From positions 58,979,501-59,043,500 of the forward strand of contig CM057469.1 of NCBI GenBank assembly GCA_030035585.1: DNA of 64,000 nucleotides. Direction: 5' to 3'. Below the pieces are notes generated by a model that was given only the letters and a program-made list of their open reading frames with translations, was not told the origin of the DNA and did no database searches. The stretch comes from Dugong dugon (taxonomy: Eukaryota; Chordata; Mammalia; Sirenia; Dugongidae). How positions within the stretch are numbered: the stretch's first letter is position 1; each line of letters opens with the position of its first letter. Position numbers and translations under genes: made by a program. This document shows, piece by piece, positions 1 through 11,811 of this stretch.

Positions 1-1666
1 TCTTTGCATGCAAAATTTAAACACTTTTGAGAAGATATATGGCTTGTAATAATATTTCTATACAAGATTATAATTAGGACCTCAATTATATGATGAAAAG
101 TAAAGGTAAATGCATGTTCATATCATAAGCTTTTTAAAGAATGTACTGTCAGCCATACAATTAAAGCTATTTACAGGATCAATCTAGGATATTCCAGATA
201 GCTACTTTTGAAGTATTAAATATGTGAGGATATACTTAGACTATTTTAGAAAATGAAGAATATTAAGAATAATTGAGGACTAATATTTTTAACTATTACT
301 ATGTAATACACTGAAAAAACAAAGGTTTATAAGGCATAGTTTGGTTGCTGTTGTTATACTGATTTAGATAATATCGCTTAATTTGTAAGTGTGCAATTTT
401 GAGCTTTAATCTATATTTCTAATGTTCCAATATATTTCTAGATATTAAATCCATATGATTTTTAAATCAGAATGATGTATTAAACTTACAAAAGAGATGT
501 ACATCATAAAATAAATTTTAGAAATTATTATATGATATTTGCTTTCAGTATTTGTTATTATGTTTCCTATACTCTACAAGCAACTATTTTTGTATACAAA
601 CAAGCATTATTTCATATTTTGGATTCATTCAATTGACAGGTTCTTTTACCAAGATTTTTTCCTTTAGAATCAATTGATGTTAACTACAAGACTACAGATT
701 TAAATATTCTCCTTCACTGATTTGCTTATCTTTTTGCAGAGTTTCCAACTAACTTGTAGGGATTATTAAGCAAAACAAATTGCTCCGGGAAATCAATTTA
801 AGAAGTAGAATTTTCATTGTCCAATAAACCATAAACCAGGTGTTTCAAATATAGGTAGTAGATGACAATAAATCAAAACATGTAAGATTTTCAAAAAGAA
901 ATTATAACAAAGAGTAAATATTCATACAATTAGATACTCTTAACAATAAAGAAACTTTCTGGAAAAAGGACTGGCATTTCAGGTCTAAATTAACTCTTTT
1001 GGACAAATGTTACTGTAACATTAATTTACTTACATTCTAATATGATTAAAAAGCAGTTAAAGAATAGAAATGTCCACATTTTTCTCATGAACTTGAACTA
1101 ATTTGTTCTCAAAGAAACTGGAGTTCAGACGTTTTAATGCCAGAAAGGAGAAAAAATTAGCCTTGTTTCATTTTTAATTGAATAGCTATATTTTCTTAGT
1201 AATAACCTTTATTTTTATTTCAGAAATTTTACAAAGAAATACTATGTATGTGTGTGTTTTATTTTATCCTTCCTTAACATGATTGAATTTCTTTAATCTG
1301 TGACTTGCTTTTTGCAATTAAAAGTTTTAGAGAATTCTTAGACCTGTTTTTTTTTATATACAGCATTTTTTTTCTCCTTGTCTCCTGAAACATACGTTTC
1401 TATGGAAGGTTTACCTTTTTGGTTCTTTTTATTAAATGTCCTATCACTTTTGCTCTGTTTTTCATGCTTGTTATTATTATTATTTTACCTATCTTTCAAT
1501 TTTCTAGTTATCTTTTCTGCCATTTCAAATCTTCTGTTAAATGAATCTATTTAATTCTTAATTTCATTTATTCTATTTACTAATCCTAGATTTTATATTA
1601 TTGTTTATCTTAAGGAATCTAATTACTTAGTGGAAATTTGCATGTTCTCATTTATCTTCTTGAATA
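1..1666. other. AT-rich DNA without a recognisable gene
   Basis: No frame of useful length and no repeat I can name with confidence. The stretch is strongly AT-rich with T-runs near 1345-1370. The T-rich part from about 1400 has the texture of an old minus-strand L1 but no family-specific run could be matched. Confidence 0.5.
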
Positions 1667-1678
1667 TTCTAATCACAG

Positions 1679-1905
1679 AGTTTGTGAGTGGTACAAATGG
1701 TTAACATGCTCTGCTCTGCTGTTAACCAAGAAAGGCTGGAAGTTCAAATCCACTCAGATGTGCCTCATAAGAAAGGCCTGTTGATCTACTTGTAAAAAAT
1801 AAGCCATTGAAATCTCTATGGATCACAGTTCTACTCTGACACATATGGGGTCTTCATAAGTTAGAGTCAACTCAATGGCAACTTTTTTTTTGTTTTTGTT
1901 AATGT
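1679..1905 (+). mobile_element. AfroSINE (long variant)
   Basis: tRNA-derived SINE of Afrotheria. The tRNA-like head (gtgagtggtacaaatgg, then a degenerate B-box gttcaaatcc) is followed by the aagaaaggcctg module of the long variant. The tail near 1860-1882 reads like the usual AfroSINE end (agagtcaactcaatggcaac) plus a T/G run. It is flanked by taatcacag at 1670-1678 and 1906-1914, read as a 9-bp target-site duplication. About 20-25 percent diverged from what I recall of the consensus, so an old copy. Confidence 0.85.
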
Positions 1906-2164
1906 TAATCACAGCTGCTTTAGTCTCCATCCTTTGTAACTCCAATACATGGGTCATCTGTGGATCTCTCTATTGTTTATTTTTACTTTTGATTTTGTTT
2001 TTTGGTACACTTAATATTTTTCATCTTAAGATCAGACAGTATGGATGACAAACTGCTGAGTTTATGAATGATATTATTTTTCTCAAGAGAGAATTTGTAT
2101 TATCTGTTATAGAAATTTAAGTTTTTCAGATCACCTTAGTTTGATCAGGAACTGAACTGACTGA

Positions 2165-2814
2165 GGACGAGATTTTTGTTCTGTTTGAATGACTACCTCC
2201 TGGTCTATGTACAAGTTCCTCATGAGCACAATTAAGTGTGCTGGAATTCCCATTCTTTGCAATGTTATCCATAATTTATAATGATCCACATGGTCGAATG
2301 CCTTTGCACAGTCAATAAAACATGGGTAAACATCTTTCTGGTATTCTAGGCTTCCATCCAAGATCCATCTGACATCAGCAATGATATCCCTCCTTCCACA
2401 TCCTCTTCTGAATCTGGCTTGAACTTCTGGCCATTTCCTGTCGATGTACTGCTGCACCTGCTTTTGAATGATCTTCAGCAAAATTTTACTTGTGTGTGAT
2501 ATTAATGATAATGTTTGGTAATTTCCATACTCTATTGGATCACCCTTCTTTGGAATGGGCACAAATATGATCTCTTCCATTCAATTGGTTAGGAAGCTGT
2601 CTTCCAAATTTCTTGGCATAGGAGAGGGATTATCTCCAGCGCTGGCTGCATCCATTTGTTGAAACATCTCAATTCGTATTCTATCAATTCCTGGAGCTTT
2701 GTTTTTCTCCATTCCCTTCAGTGCAGCTTTGACCTCTTCAGTATCCTCAGTTCTCCTGAAATGGTTGAATGTCGACCCATTCTTTTTGGTACAGTGACTG
2801 TGTATTCCTTCCAT
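2165..2814 (-). pseudogene. RTE reverse transcriptase, partial
   Basis: Two minus-strand frames (2580-2131 and 2814-2581) give the N-terminal half of an RTE reverse transcriptase. Visible are the KNKAPGIDRI block, the PIPKKGDP..GNYQTLSLIS block, the QARFRRGCG..DIIADVRWI block and motif A as FIDCAKAFDHVDH. Here F-I-D carries the first catalytic aspartate. Motif C is not present because the element ends. A stop between the two frames and the missing C-terminal half make this a relic. Function in an intact element: target-primed reverse transcription of the LINE RNA. Confidence 0.85.
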
Positions 2815-2831
2815 CTTCTTTTGATGTTTCC

Positions 2832-4010
2832 TTAGTCATTCAGTACTTTCCAGATAGAATCCTTCAATATTGCAACTCGAGGCTTGAGGTTTTTTTTCAG
2901 TTCTTTTAGCTTGAGAAATTCTGAGACTGTTCTTCCCTTTTGGTTTTCTAACCCCAGGTCTTTCCACATTTCATTATAAAACTTTACTTTGTCTTCTTGA
3001 GCCCCCGTTTGAAAACTTCTGTTCAGCTCTTTTACTTCATCATTTCTTCCTTTCACTTTAGCTACTCTACATTCAAGAGCAAGTTTCAGAGTCTCCTCTG
3101 ATATTAATTTTGGACTTTTCTTCCTTTCCTGTCTTTTTAATGACCTGTTGCTGAAATCATATATGATGTCCTTGTAGTCATCCCACTTCTCTGGTCTTTG
3201 GTTATTAGTGTTCAATGTCTCAATTCTATTCTTGAGATGGTCTCTGAATTCAGGTAGGATATACTCAAGTTTGTACTTTGGCTCTAGTGGACTTGCTCTA
3301 ATTTTCTTCAGCTTGGACTTGAAATTGCCTAAGAGCAACTGATGGTCTGTTCTGAAGTTCAAACTTGACTTTGTTCTGACTGAAGATATTGAACTTTTTT
3401 AATTGAACTTTTCCATCTTCTTTTTCCACAGATGTAGTCAATTTGATTCTTGTATATTCCACGTTCTGGTGTATAGTCACTGGTTACGTTGTTTAAAAAA
3501 GGTATTTGCAATGAAGAAGTCACTGGTCTTGCAAAATTCTTTCGTGATATCTGGCATCATTTCTATCACCAAGACCATGTTTTCCAAGCACTGATCCTTC
3601 TTTCTTTCCAACTTTCTCATTCCAATTGCCAGTAATTATCAATGCATCTTGATTGCATGTTGGCTGAATTTCAGACTGCAGAAGTTGGTAAAAATCTTCA
3701 ATTTCCTCATTTTTGGTATTAGTGGTTGTTGTGTAAATTTGAATAATACTCTTATTAGCTGGTCTTCCTTGTAGGTGTATGGATATTATCGTATCACTGA
3801 CAGAGTTGTACTTCAGGATAGATCTTGAAATGTTATTTTTGACCATGAACATGATGCCATTCCTCTTCAATTTTTCATTCCCGGCATAGTAGACCATATG
3901 ATTCTGATTCAAAATGGCCAATACCAGTCCATTTCAACTCACTAATGCCTAAGGATATCGATCTTTATGCGGTCCATTTCATTTTTGAAGACTTCCAAAA
4001 TTTCCTAGAC
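2832..4010 (-). pseudogene. RTE linker and AP-like endonuclease, broken
   Basis: The frame 3362-2832 encodes the linker between endonuclease and RT, including the RPEKWDDYKDIIYDFSNRSLKRQERKKSPK block. The frames 3480-3298 and 3921-3520 encode endonuclease pieces (NGIMFMVKNNISRSILKYNSVSDTIISIHLQGRP, then the active-site neighbourhood). The conserved GDWN-type motif reads GNWNEKVG, so the aspartate expected in AP-type endonucleases is replaced by asparagine. Frames shift between pieces. Not functional. Confidence 0.8.
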
Positions 4011-4639
4011 TCATACTTCCTACATTCCGTGTTTCTATTATTAACGGATGTTTACAGCTGTTTCTTCTCATTCTGAGTTGTGCAACCTCAGCAAATAATG
4101 ATCCTGAAAGCTTTATTCCATCTATGTCATTGAAATCGACTCTACTTTCAGGAGGCAGCTCTTCCAGGTCGTCTTTTGAGTGCCTGCCAAAGTGAGGGGC
4201 TTATCTTCCAGCACTATATCATACAATGTTCTGCTGCTATTCATATGGTTTTCACTGATCAATTTTTTCAGAAGTAGACAGATAGGTCCTTTTTCCTAGT
4301 CTGTTTTAGTTTGGAAGCTCTGCTTAAACCTGTCCACCTTGGGTGACCCTGCTGGTATTTGAAATACAGGTGGCATTGCTTCCAGCATCACAGAAACAGA
4401 CAAGCCATCACATATGACAAACTGACATATGTGTGGGAAAATACGAACCAAGATAATGCAAAACCAAGTTTTTTACTTCTTACAGGAAATTTAAGAAAGT
4501 AAATCTTCTCCTGGAAGAAAATTGATAACAGATGAACAAGTGAAATTTTAGAAAGATGTGAAGAAAAAAATTTCATTACCTTAGTAAGTCTAAGTAAATA
4601 CTGATTATGAATAATAACAATCATAAATTTTAAAATACT

Positions 4640-5012
4640 GGCAGAATTAAAATAAATGACAATAATAACATGTTAGGAGGGAGGAATATGAAGAAAAAAT
4701 CTCATAAAGACTATATATACTCAGAGAAAGGGTAAAATTATCAATTTATATTACTCTTTGATATGTAAATTATACATGTTATTATATCTAAGATAAATGC
4801 CAAATAATATCAAAATAATGTATAATATTAACATAATAAATGGAGAAATAAAATAGTAAACAAAGCTAAAAAGAATTGGGAAAAGAAAAATACATAAAAT
4901 GAGAGATACACATAGAAAATAGTAATATGATATAATAAACTCAAATATATCAGAAATTACACTGAATATATACAGACCAAATACACTAATTAAAAGACAA
5001 TTATTGTCAGAC
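4640..5012 (+). mobile_element. Old L1 (L1M-type), first piece
   Basis: Plus-strand sequence resembling the region between ORF1 and ORF2 and the start of ORF2 of old mammalian L1: the gggaggaatatg start, AT-rich inter-ORF DNA, then a segment near 4985-5010 reading like the ORF2 beginning (ccaaatacactaattaaaag). The same element continues at 5237 after an AfroSINE and at 8501 after an RTE, which sets the insertion order. Confidence 0.65.
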
Positions 5013-5224
5013 TAAGGTGCCTTGGTTAGCAGCAGTTAAAGTGCTCAGCTGCTAATTGAAAACGTTGGTGGTTCGAAAGCACCAGCCAGTCTGCAGGACA
5101 AAGATGCAGCAGTCAGTTTCTGTAAACATTTACAGCCTTGGAAACCCTATGGGTAGTTCTGCTCTCTCCTACAGCTCTCACTATGAGTCTGAATCGATTT
5201 GACAACAGTGGGTTTGGGTTTGGT
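5013..5224 (+). mobile_element. AfroSINE inserted in old L1
   Basis: Head at ggtgccttggttagcagcag, B-box-like ggttcgaaag, middle gatgcagcagtcagtttctg and tail near gaatcgatttgacaacagtgg. Flanks are ttattgtcagac (5001-5012) and ttattctcagac (5225-5236), an 11 of 12 match read as the target-site duplication. L1 sequence resumes directly after it. Confidence 0.9.
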
Positions 5225-5236
5225 TTATTCTCAGAC

Positions 5237-5524
5237 CATCAACAAAAGAAAAAAAAAGCCTGCTTTCTGATGTTTACCAAACGCATTTTTTAATTCTAAG
5301 AACAGACAGAGTGGCAATGAAAGAGTGAATAAGGTTATACCATACCAAGAATAATCATATAGAAAGACAGCATTGCCATACTAATATCAGACGTTAAAAC
5401 AACATACACAACTAGAGTTACAAAATAATAAACAATTCTAAAATGATCATATCATCTGGAATATATGGAAATTCTAAAGCATATATGCACCTAACTTTAG
5501 AGTCACTAATAAAGTCAGAAGCGA
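5237..5524 (+). mobile_element. Old L1 (L1M-type), second piece (ORF2 endonuclease relic)
   Basis: Continuation of the old L1. The run around 5480-5510 (aagcatatatgcacctaac) matches the L1 ORF2 endonuclease segment encoding the YAP motif. Stops abound. An RTE interrupts it at 5534. Confidence 0.65.
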
Positions 5525-5870
5525 AAGCCCTAAATATTATGTTTAATTAGGTGTGGCCAAGTCAGTTCTGATTCACAGTGGCGGCCCATATAGAAAAGAA
5601 CAAAACACTGCTCAGTCCTATGCCATCCTCACAATCTTAGCTATGTTTGAGCCTCTTGTTGCAGCCACTGTACCAATCCATCTTGTTGAAAGTCTTCATC
5701 TTTTTCTCTGACCCTCTATTTTACCAAGCATGACATACTTCTCCAGACTGGTCTCTCCTGATAATATGTCCAAATTACATGAGATGAAGTCTTGCCAGCC
5801 TTGATTCCAAGGAATAATCTGGTTGTACTTCTTATAAGACAGATTTGTTTGTTCTTCTGGCAGTCCATGG

Positions 5871-6088
5871 TTGTTGTTGCTGTTAAGTGTGGTCGAGTCA
5901 GTTCTGACTCATACTGACCCTATGTACAACAGAATGAAACATTGCCAGGTCTTTCGCCATCCTCACAATCTTTGTTATGTTGAGCCCATTGTTGCAGCAA
6001 CCATGTTAATCCATCTTGTTGGGGGTCTTCATCTTTTCCACTGACCCTCTACTTTACCAAGCATGATATTCTTCTCCAAGGAATGGTC
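5871..6088 (-). mobile_element. Short RTE 3' fragment nested in another RTE
   Basis: A second RTE 3' end (starting ttgttgttgctgtt, then the tail with gagtcagttctgactcatac) interrupts the host RTE, which continues uninterrupted on the far side. The target cagtccatgg is present at 5861-5870 and again at 6089-6098, a perfect 10-bp duplication. The insert is about 218 bp and 5'-truncated near the family's 'ctccaggga' block. Confidence 0.9.
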
Positions 6089-6116
6089 CAGTCCATGGTA
6101 CATGCAATATTCTTAG

Positions 6117-8371
6117 TCAATACCACAATTCAAATGCATCAACTCTTTTTTCGTCTTCCTTATTCATTGTCCAGCTTTCTAATGCATATGAGGCAATTGA
6201 AAATACTGTGGTTTGGGTCAGGCGCACCATAGTACTCAAAGTGACATCTTTGCTTTTTAACACTTTAAAGAGATCTTTTGCACAGATTTGCCCAATGCAA
6301 TTCATCATTTGATACCTTGACTGCTGCGTCCACGGGTGTTGATTGTGGATCCAAGTAAAATGAAATCCTTGACAACTTCAATCTTTTCTCCATTTATCAT
6401 GATGTTGCTTATTGGTCCAGTGTGAGAATTTTTGTTTTCATTATGTTGACATGTAACCTGTACTGAAGGCTGTAATCTTTGATCTTCATCACAAAATGCT
6501 TCAGGTCCTCTTCATTTTCAGCAAGGAAGGCTTTGTCATATGCATATTGCAGGCTGTTAATGAGTCTCCCTCTAATCCTGATACCGTGTTCTTCCCAATA
6601 CAGTCCAGCTTCTCTGATTATTTGCTCAGCATACAAGTTGAACAAGTGTGGTGAAAAGATACAACCCTGATGCACACCTTTCCTGATTTCAAATCACACA
6701 GTATCCTCTTGTTCTGGTCGAAAAACTGCCTCTTGGTCTATGTACAGGCTCCTCTTGGGCACAATTAAGTGTTCTGGAATTCCCATTCTTCTCAATGTTA
6801 TCCATAATTTGTCATGATCCACATAGTCGAATGAATTTGCATAGTCAATCAAACACAGGTAAACATCATTCTGGTATTCTCTGCTTTCAGTCAAGATTTA
6901 TCTAACATTCACAATGATATCTCTTATTCCATTTCCTCTTCTGAATCTGGCTTGAATTTCTGGCAGTTCCTTGTCAACGTACTGTTGCAATAGGTATTGA
7001 ATGATCATCAGCAAAATTTTACTTATGTGTAATATTAATGACATTGTATGACAATTTCCACTTTCTGTTGGCTCACCTTTCTTTGGAATGGGCAAGTATA
7101 TGGATCTCTTCCAGTGGTTTGGCCAGGTAACTCTCTTACAATTTTCTTGGCATAGACGAGTGAGCACCTCCAGCACCACATCTGTTTGTTGAACGTCTCA
7201 GTTGCTATTCCTTCAATTTCTGGAGCCTTGTTTTTCACCAATGCCTTAAGTCCAGCTTGGACTTCTTTCTTCAGTATCATCGGTTCTTGATCATATGCTA
7301 CCTCCTGAAAAGATTGAACATTGACCATTTCTTTTTGATACAGTGACTCCACGTATTCCTTCCATCGTCATTTGATGCTTCCTGTATCATTCAGTTTTTT
7401 GACCATAGAATCCTTCAGTATTGGAATGCCAGGCTTGAATTTTTTTTTTAGTTCTTTCAGCTTTAGAAATGCTGAACATGTTCTTCCCTTTTAGTTTTCT
7501 AACTACGGGTCTTTTTACATTTCATTATGATACTTTATCTTCTTGAGCCACCCTTTGAAATCTTCTATTCAGCTTTTTACTTCCTCGTCTCTTCTGTTCA
7601 CTTTAGCTACTTTACGTTCAAGTGCAAGCTTCAGAGTCTCTTCTGACATCCATTTTGGTCTTTTCTTTCTTTTTTTATGACCTTTTGTTGTCTTTATGTA
7701 TGATGTTCTTGATTTTATCCTACAACTCATCTGGTCTTTGGTCATTATTGTTAATGGGTCAAATCTATTCCTGAGATGGTTTCTAAATTCAGGTGGCCAT
7801 CATGGACTTGTTTTAATTTTATTCAGCTTCAACTTGAGCTTGCATATGAGCAATTGATGGTCTGTTCTGCAGTTGGCATTTGGCTTTGTTTGACTGATGA
7901 TATTGAGCCTCTCCAACATCTTTTTCCACAGTTGTCTTGGATTTGATCCCTGTGTATTCCATCAGTAGAAGTCTGCATGTGTAATTACCATTTATGTTAT
8001 TGAAAAAAGTTATTTCCAATGAATAAGTGATAAGTCTTGCAAAATTCTGTCATGAAATATCTGGCATCATTTCTAGTTTCTATCACACCAAAGCCATATT
8101 TTCCAACTGCCAATCCTTCTTTGTTTCGAACTTTCGCTTTCCAATCGCCAGTAATTATCAATGCATCTTGCTTGTATGTTTCATCAATTCCAGACAGCAG
8201 AATTTGGTAAAAATCTTCAATTTCTTCATCTTTGGCATTAGTGGTTGGTGTGTAAATTTGAATAATTGCCATATTAACTGGTCTTCCTAGTAAGTGTATC
8301 GATATTATCCTGTCACTGATAGAATTATACTTCGATCTTGAAATGTGCCTGAAGATTGATATTCTAGCCAT
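6117..8371 (-). pseudogene. RTE ORF remnants (endonuclease, linker, RT)
   Basis: Minus-strand frames in element order: 8371-7997 endonuclease with TGDWKAKV (aspartate kept), 7352-7035 and 7179-6898 N-terminal RT with the IPKKGEPTESGNCHTMSLI block, 6894-6694 motif A as LIDYANSFDYVDH, 6675-6409 with HQGCIFSPHLFNLYAEQII (motif B region) and motif C reading YAYD instead of YADD, and 6308-6117 the C-terminal domain. Frame changes, stops and the altered motif C make it inactive. Confidence 0.85.
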
Positions 8372-8499
8372 TAGTGAGCGGAAATAGACTTGTATTGACC
8401 ATTTTTAATCAGACAATTGTATGATCCACTATGACGAGGATGACAAATTCAAGAGGAATGGCATAGGATTTGTGGTGAAAAAGAACATTTCAAGCCCTA
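8347..8499 (+). mobile_element. Inverted 5' segment of the 5.5-8.5 kb RTE
   Basis: Plus-strand RTE endonuclease coding sequence (DILAISE.., then KRNGIGFVVKKNISS). It immediately precedes, in element order, the minus-strand part beginning near 8346 (SRSKYNSISD). The two share about 8 bp (atttcaag) at the break, so the 5' part is inverted with a tiny overlap. Confidence 0.85.
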
Positions 8500-8500
8500 A

Positions 8501-9230
8501 GTGGAGAAACAAAAAAAGCTCCAGCCATAGAATTAATAAAAGAAAACACACACAAACATACAATTTCAATAATGGTATACCAGATGTGAACAAAATGATG
8601 AAAAAATTGACTTACTTGATATGTATAGTACAGTATGTCCACAAAATAAAGAAGCAACATTGTGTTTAACCATATATGAAGTGAACAGAAATTGATAATT
8701 TGCTGGACCATAAAGCATGTATCATCAAATTTCACAGTCAAAAGTTGGTTTATTGAATATATTAATAAAATTGATAAATGACTAGTTACTAATTTAAAAA
8801 CCAAAAGATTGAGAGAAAAAGAATGAAAGAAATTAGAAATAACCAATAGCAAGAATGAAAAAGAAGATATCTTAGAGACATCTAAAGGATAAGATTGAAA
8901 TAGAATAAGCTACTTTACACTAGTAAGTTTGATTATCAAGAAAAAATGATCAAATTCTTTGAAAAACATGACTTACAAAACTAAGGCAAAAAGAAACAGG
9001 ACTTCTGAATGGCCTTATGTCTTCAAAGAAATTGAATATGCTATAAAAATCTCCCACAGAGAAAACTCGAAGCTAAAAAGTTATCCCTGATGGATCTTAT
9101 CAAGTATTTATGAAATAAATATTAAAATTCTCACATAAATTATTTTCCATTAATAACATTTTACTTATTAAAGTTATATAAAGGCCAAAAATAAGTAAAG
9201 TTAAATAATTTCACAGTTTTAAGAATCAGA
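8501..9230 (+). mobile_element. Old L1 (L1M-type), third piece (ORF2)
   Basis: Continuation of the old L1 after the RTE. Near 8600-8630 the DNA corresponds to the LIDIYRT block of L1 endonuclease, and near 8700-8720 to the 'DHILGHKA' block (ctggaccataaagc). Later parts match the ORF2 spacer before RT. All frames are broken; the similarity fades after about 9150. Confidence 0.65.
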
Positions 9231-9280
9231 ATAATGGCTACCTCTGGATAAGTGAGAGGCTCCTGGGATTCTCAAATTCT

Positions 9281-9358
9281 TCTTTTATTTCTTCCTTCCT
9301 TCTTTCTTTGCTTCCTTCCTTCCTTTCCTTTTTCTTTCTTTCTTTCTTTTTTCTTTCA
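9281..9358 (+). repeat. Pyrimidine (CTTT/TTCC)n microsatellite
   Basis: Imperfect tandem cttcctt and ctttctttcttt units, entirely C and T apart from one G. Confidence 0.9.
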
Positions 9359-9519
9359 GACAATTTGCCACTGCAGATTAAAGGATAAATGTGACATTTT
9401 TACACTTAAAATGACCTGGACTCTCCAGTTACCTGCAGGCAGAAAGTGAACTCAGAAAGCTGTTCAGGACTAAGTATATGTAATATCTCAATGCCTCTTC
9501 AGTGGGATTTCAGAGTGAT

Positions 9520-10236
9520 TATGACTTGAAGCACTTACTGATGAAGGTAAAAGATTATAGCCTTCAGTATGGATTATGCCTGAGCATGAAGAAAACAAAA
9601 ATCCTCACAATTGGACTAATATACAACATAATGATAAGTGGAGAAAAAAATGAAGTGGTCAGCAGTTTCATTCTACTTAGATTAACAATCAATGCCCATA
9701 GAAGCACTAGTCCATATTGTACTGGGCATAGCTGCTGCAAAAGACCTCTTTAAAATTTTAACAAGCAAAGATGTTACTTTGATTACTAAGGTGCTTCTGA
9801 TCCAAGCCATAGTCTTTTCAATTGCCTCATACGCATGCAAAATCTGGACAATGAAAAAGGAAGAAAGAAGATTTAGTACATTTAAACTGTGGTGATGACA
9901 AATAATATTGACTATACCACGGACTGCCAGAACAATGAACAAATCAGTCTTATAAGAAATACAACCAGTATGCTCCTTAGAAGTGAGGGTGGCAAGATTT
10001 CAGCTCACTTGCATTTGACACGTCATCAGGAAAGACCAGTTGCTACAAATGGACATCATGGTGGGTAAAGTAGAGGGTCAATGAAAGCAAGGGAAACGAG
10101 ATAGATTAACATAATAACCACAACAATGGACTCAAACATAGCAAGGATAGTGGAGATGGTACAGGACCAGGCAGCATTCCATTATGTTATATGTAAGGTT
10201 ACCATGAGTAGCAGCCAACTCAATGACACCAAAAAA
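9520..10236 (+). mobile_element. RTE 3' fragment
   Basis: Plus-strand RTE starting just after the YADD region (gacttgaagcacttactgatg) and running through the C-terminal domain (GIAAAKDLFKILTSKDVTL..SIASYACKIWTMKKEE) to the 3' UTR. It ends near the AfroSINE-like tail at 10200-10236, followed by a TA microsatellite. 5'-truncated with several frame breaks. Confidence 0.85.
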
Positions 10237-10240
10237 CAGC

Positions 10241-10246
10241 TATATA

Positions 10247-10282
<36 letters not shown>
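10241..10282. repeat. (TA)n microsatellite
   Basis: About 42 bp of alternating TA with one G interruption, directly after the RTE 3' end, where RTE elements often carry simple-repeat tails. Confidence 0.95.
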
Positions 10283-10284
<2 letters not shown>

Positions 10285-10559
10285 CTTATACATATAAATA
10301 AATGAAATGGAAGAATTTAAAATACAAGATTCAGAACAAAACCCCAAAATATAAGAACATTTAAATAAGGCCTAAAATATCAGCCATATCATAGTACTGG
10401 TAGGAATAACAATATCATAAAAATATCATTTCTCATAAAATCAGTACCTGTCTGCTGCAACCTAAATAGGAATACCAACAGAGGTTTTTTTTAGAGGGCC
10501 GGGTGCATGAAAATCTGACTCAAAAATTTTAATGCATTTTTAAAATTAAAATGTGAAAA

Positions 10560-10795
10560 AAATGGTAAGGAAATAATAGTAACAACACATATAGTTCTAT
10601 ATGTCAGACAAGTATCTTACTGCTTTGCATAGTTGCTTTTTTTTTTTTTTCATTTTACAAATGAGAAAATCGAGTCTCAGAGAAGTTTTGTAAATGGCCC
10701 AAGGTCACATAATTAGTTTCGATGGAGTGTAGATTTGAATCCCGGAACCCTGGTTTTCCTGTCTCTCTTCTTAAAACCACATGTAAGATGTGTAG
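10560..10795 (-). mobile_element. MIR SINE
   Basis: Minus-strand MIR. The core is visible as cattttacaaatgagaaaat, ggcccaaggtcacataatta and tttgaatcccggaaccctgg, in the reverse-complement order of the MIR consensus. A T-run near 10630-10650 interrupts it. Confidence 0.85.
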
Positions 10796-11084
10796 GGCAC
10801 TTGAATTACCAGAAATTAAAAGTTGCCATATAGCCATGTAGCTATTTCAATGGTACAGAACAGAAAATTAAAATATATTATGGAATACTGTGAACCTTTT
10901 TAAAAATAATGAGATGTATCCATATAGATTGGCTTTGTAATATATACACAGCATATTTTTGTGTAAAAAAATACATTGGTATGAATAGCAAGATGATTTA
11001 AAAATGTTATGGGGATATGCAAAGTATACTGTTAACAGTGTTTACATTATTGGAGTGCAAATGAAAGGAGGGAGTTTGTAGTTT

Positions 11085-11400
11085 GTTTTCCTTTTTAAAA
11101 AACTTCTGTAAAATTAGTGTATAATTGACATACACTAACCTGCACATATTTAAAGTACATAAATTTAAGTTTTGACATAGACGTACAACCATCACCACAA
11201 TCAAGAAAACATACTATTTCCCTTCTGCATTTCCCCCACATGTCCCCACCCATCCTCAGGTAACCATTGGTTTGCATTCTGTCAGTTTAGAATGATTTGC
11301 ATTTCCTACAATTTTGAATAAATGAAATTGTGCAGTAAGTATTATTTTCACTTCTTTCTTTCAGCTGTTACGTTTTTAAGAACAATTTCTCACTTTTTAA
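11085..11400 (-). mobile_element. Old L1 3' UTR fragment (L1M-type)
   Basis: Minus-strand L1 tail: a T-rich start followed by ttagtgtataattgacatac, acaaccatcaccacaatcaag and ggtaaccattggtttgcattc, the order seen in reverse-complement L1M 3' UTRs. 5' part absent. Confidence 0.7.
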
Positions 11401-11811
11401 CTGTTGCATGAAGCAAGCATTATATTTATATTTTAATGATGTAAATAAAATATATTAATATTATAAAGGCAAACATTTCAATATGATTTTATGGCTGTGA
11501 CTTCCTTGACAAGAATGTAGTTGTAATAAAATGATTGTCATGCAGTCAATTCCTACGTGGACTCTAGTGCCAATTGTTTCTGAATGTGAGATATCCACCA
11601 GATTATAATCTCTCGTCTTAAAAATGCACAGCATTAACTTTAAAAGCAGATTAGAAAAGGAAATTCTCCGAGAAAATCATAAACGTATCACTGCTAATAA
11701 CTCAGAATATCTTGATTTAAGTCAATAGTAAAGCCATCTTCCCCTGTTCTTTGATTGAATAACTATAAATAAAAAAGGAAAAAAGAATAATAGAAAAGAA
11801 TAAGAGTTATA
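11401..11811. other. Unassigned AT-rich DNA
   Basis: I see no frame, RNA gene or named repeat here. Confidence 0.5.

Larger units (their letters stand above)
2165..4438 (-). mobile_element. RTE-clade LINE, 5'-complete-looking, 3' end missing
   Basis: Non-LTR retrotransposon of the RTE (BovB-like) clade. Read on the minus strand it starts near 4438 with the family's 5' region and passes through an endonuclease segment (about 4000-3400), a linker and a reverse transcriptase segment (2814-2165). It stops abruptly within the RT region: the distal RT with the YADD motif and the 3' UTR are absent. Such LINEs normally keep the 3' end, so the missing part was probably lost by deletion or rearrangement after insertion. 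The flanks look like old L1 or unassigned AT-rich DNA. Confidence 0.85.
5534..8500 (-). mobile_element. RTE-clade LINE with inverted 5' end, inserted in old L1
   Basis: Minus-strand RTE with its 3' end at about 5545, RT around 7180-6400, linker near 7800-7350 and endonuclease near 8370-8000. The element then switches strand at about 8347, and the next 5' segment lies on the plus strand up to about 8499, the pattern produced by twin priming. The sequence aagccctaa occurs at 5525-5533 and 8492-8500 and is read as the target-site duplication. A smaller RTE fragment is nested at 5871-6088. Older L1 sequence flanks both sides. Confidence 0.9.
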
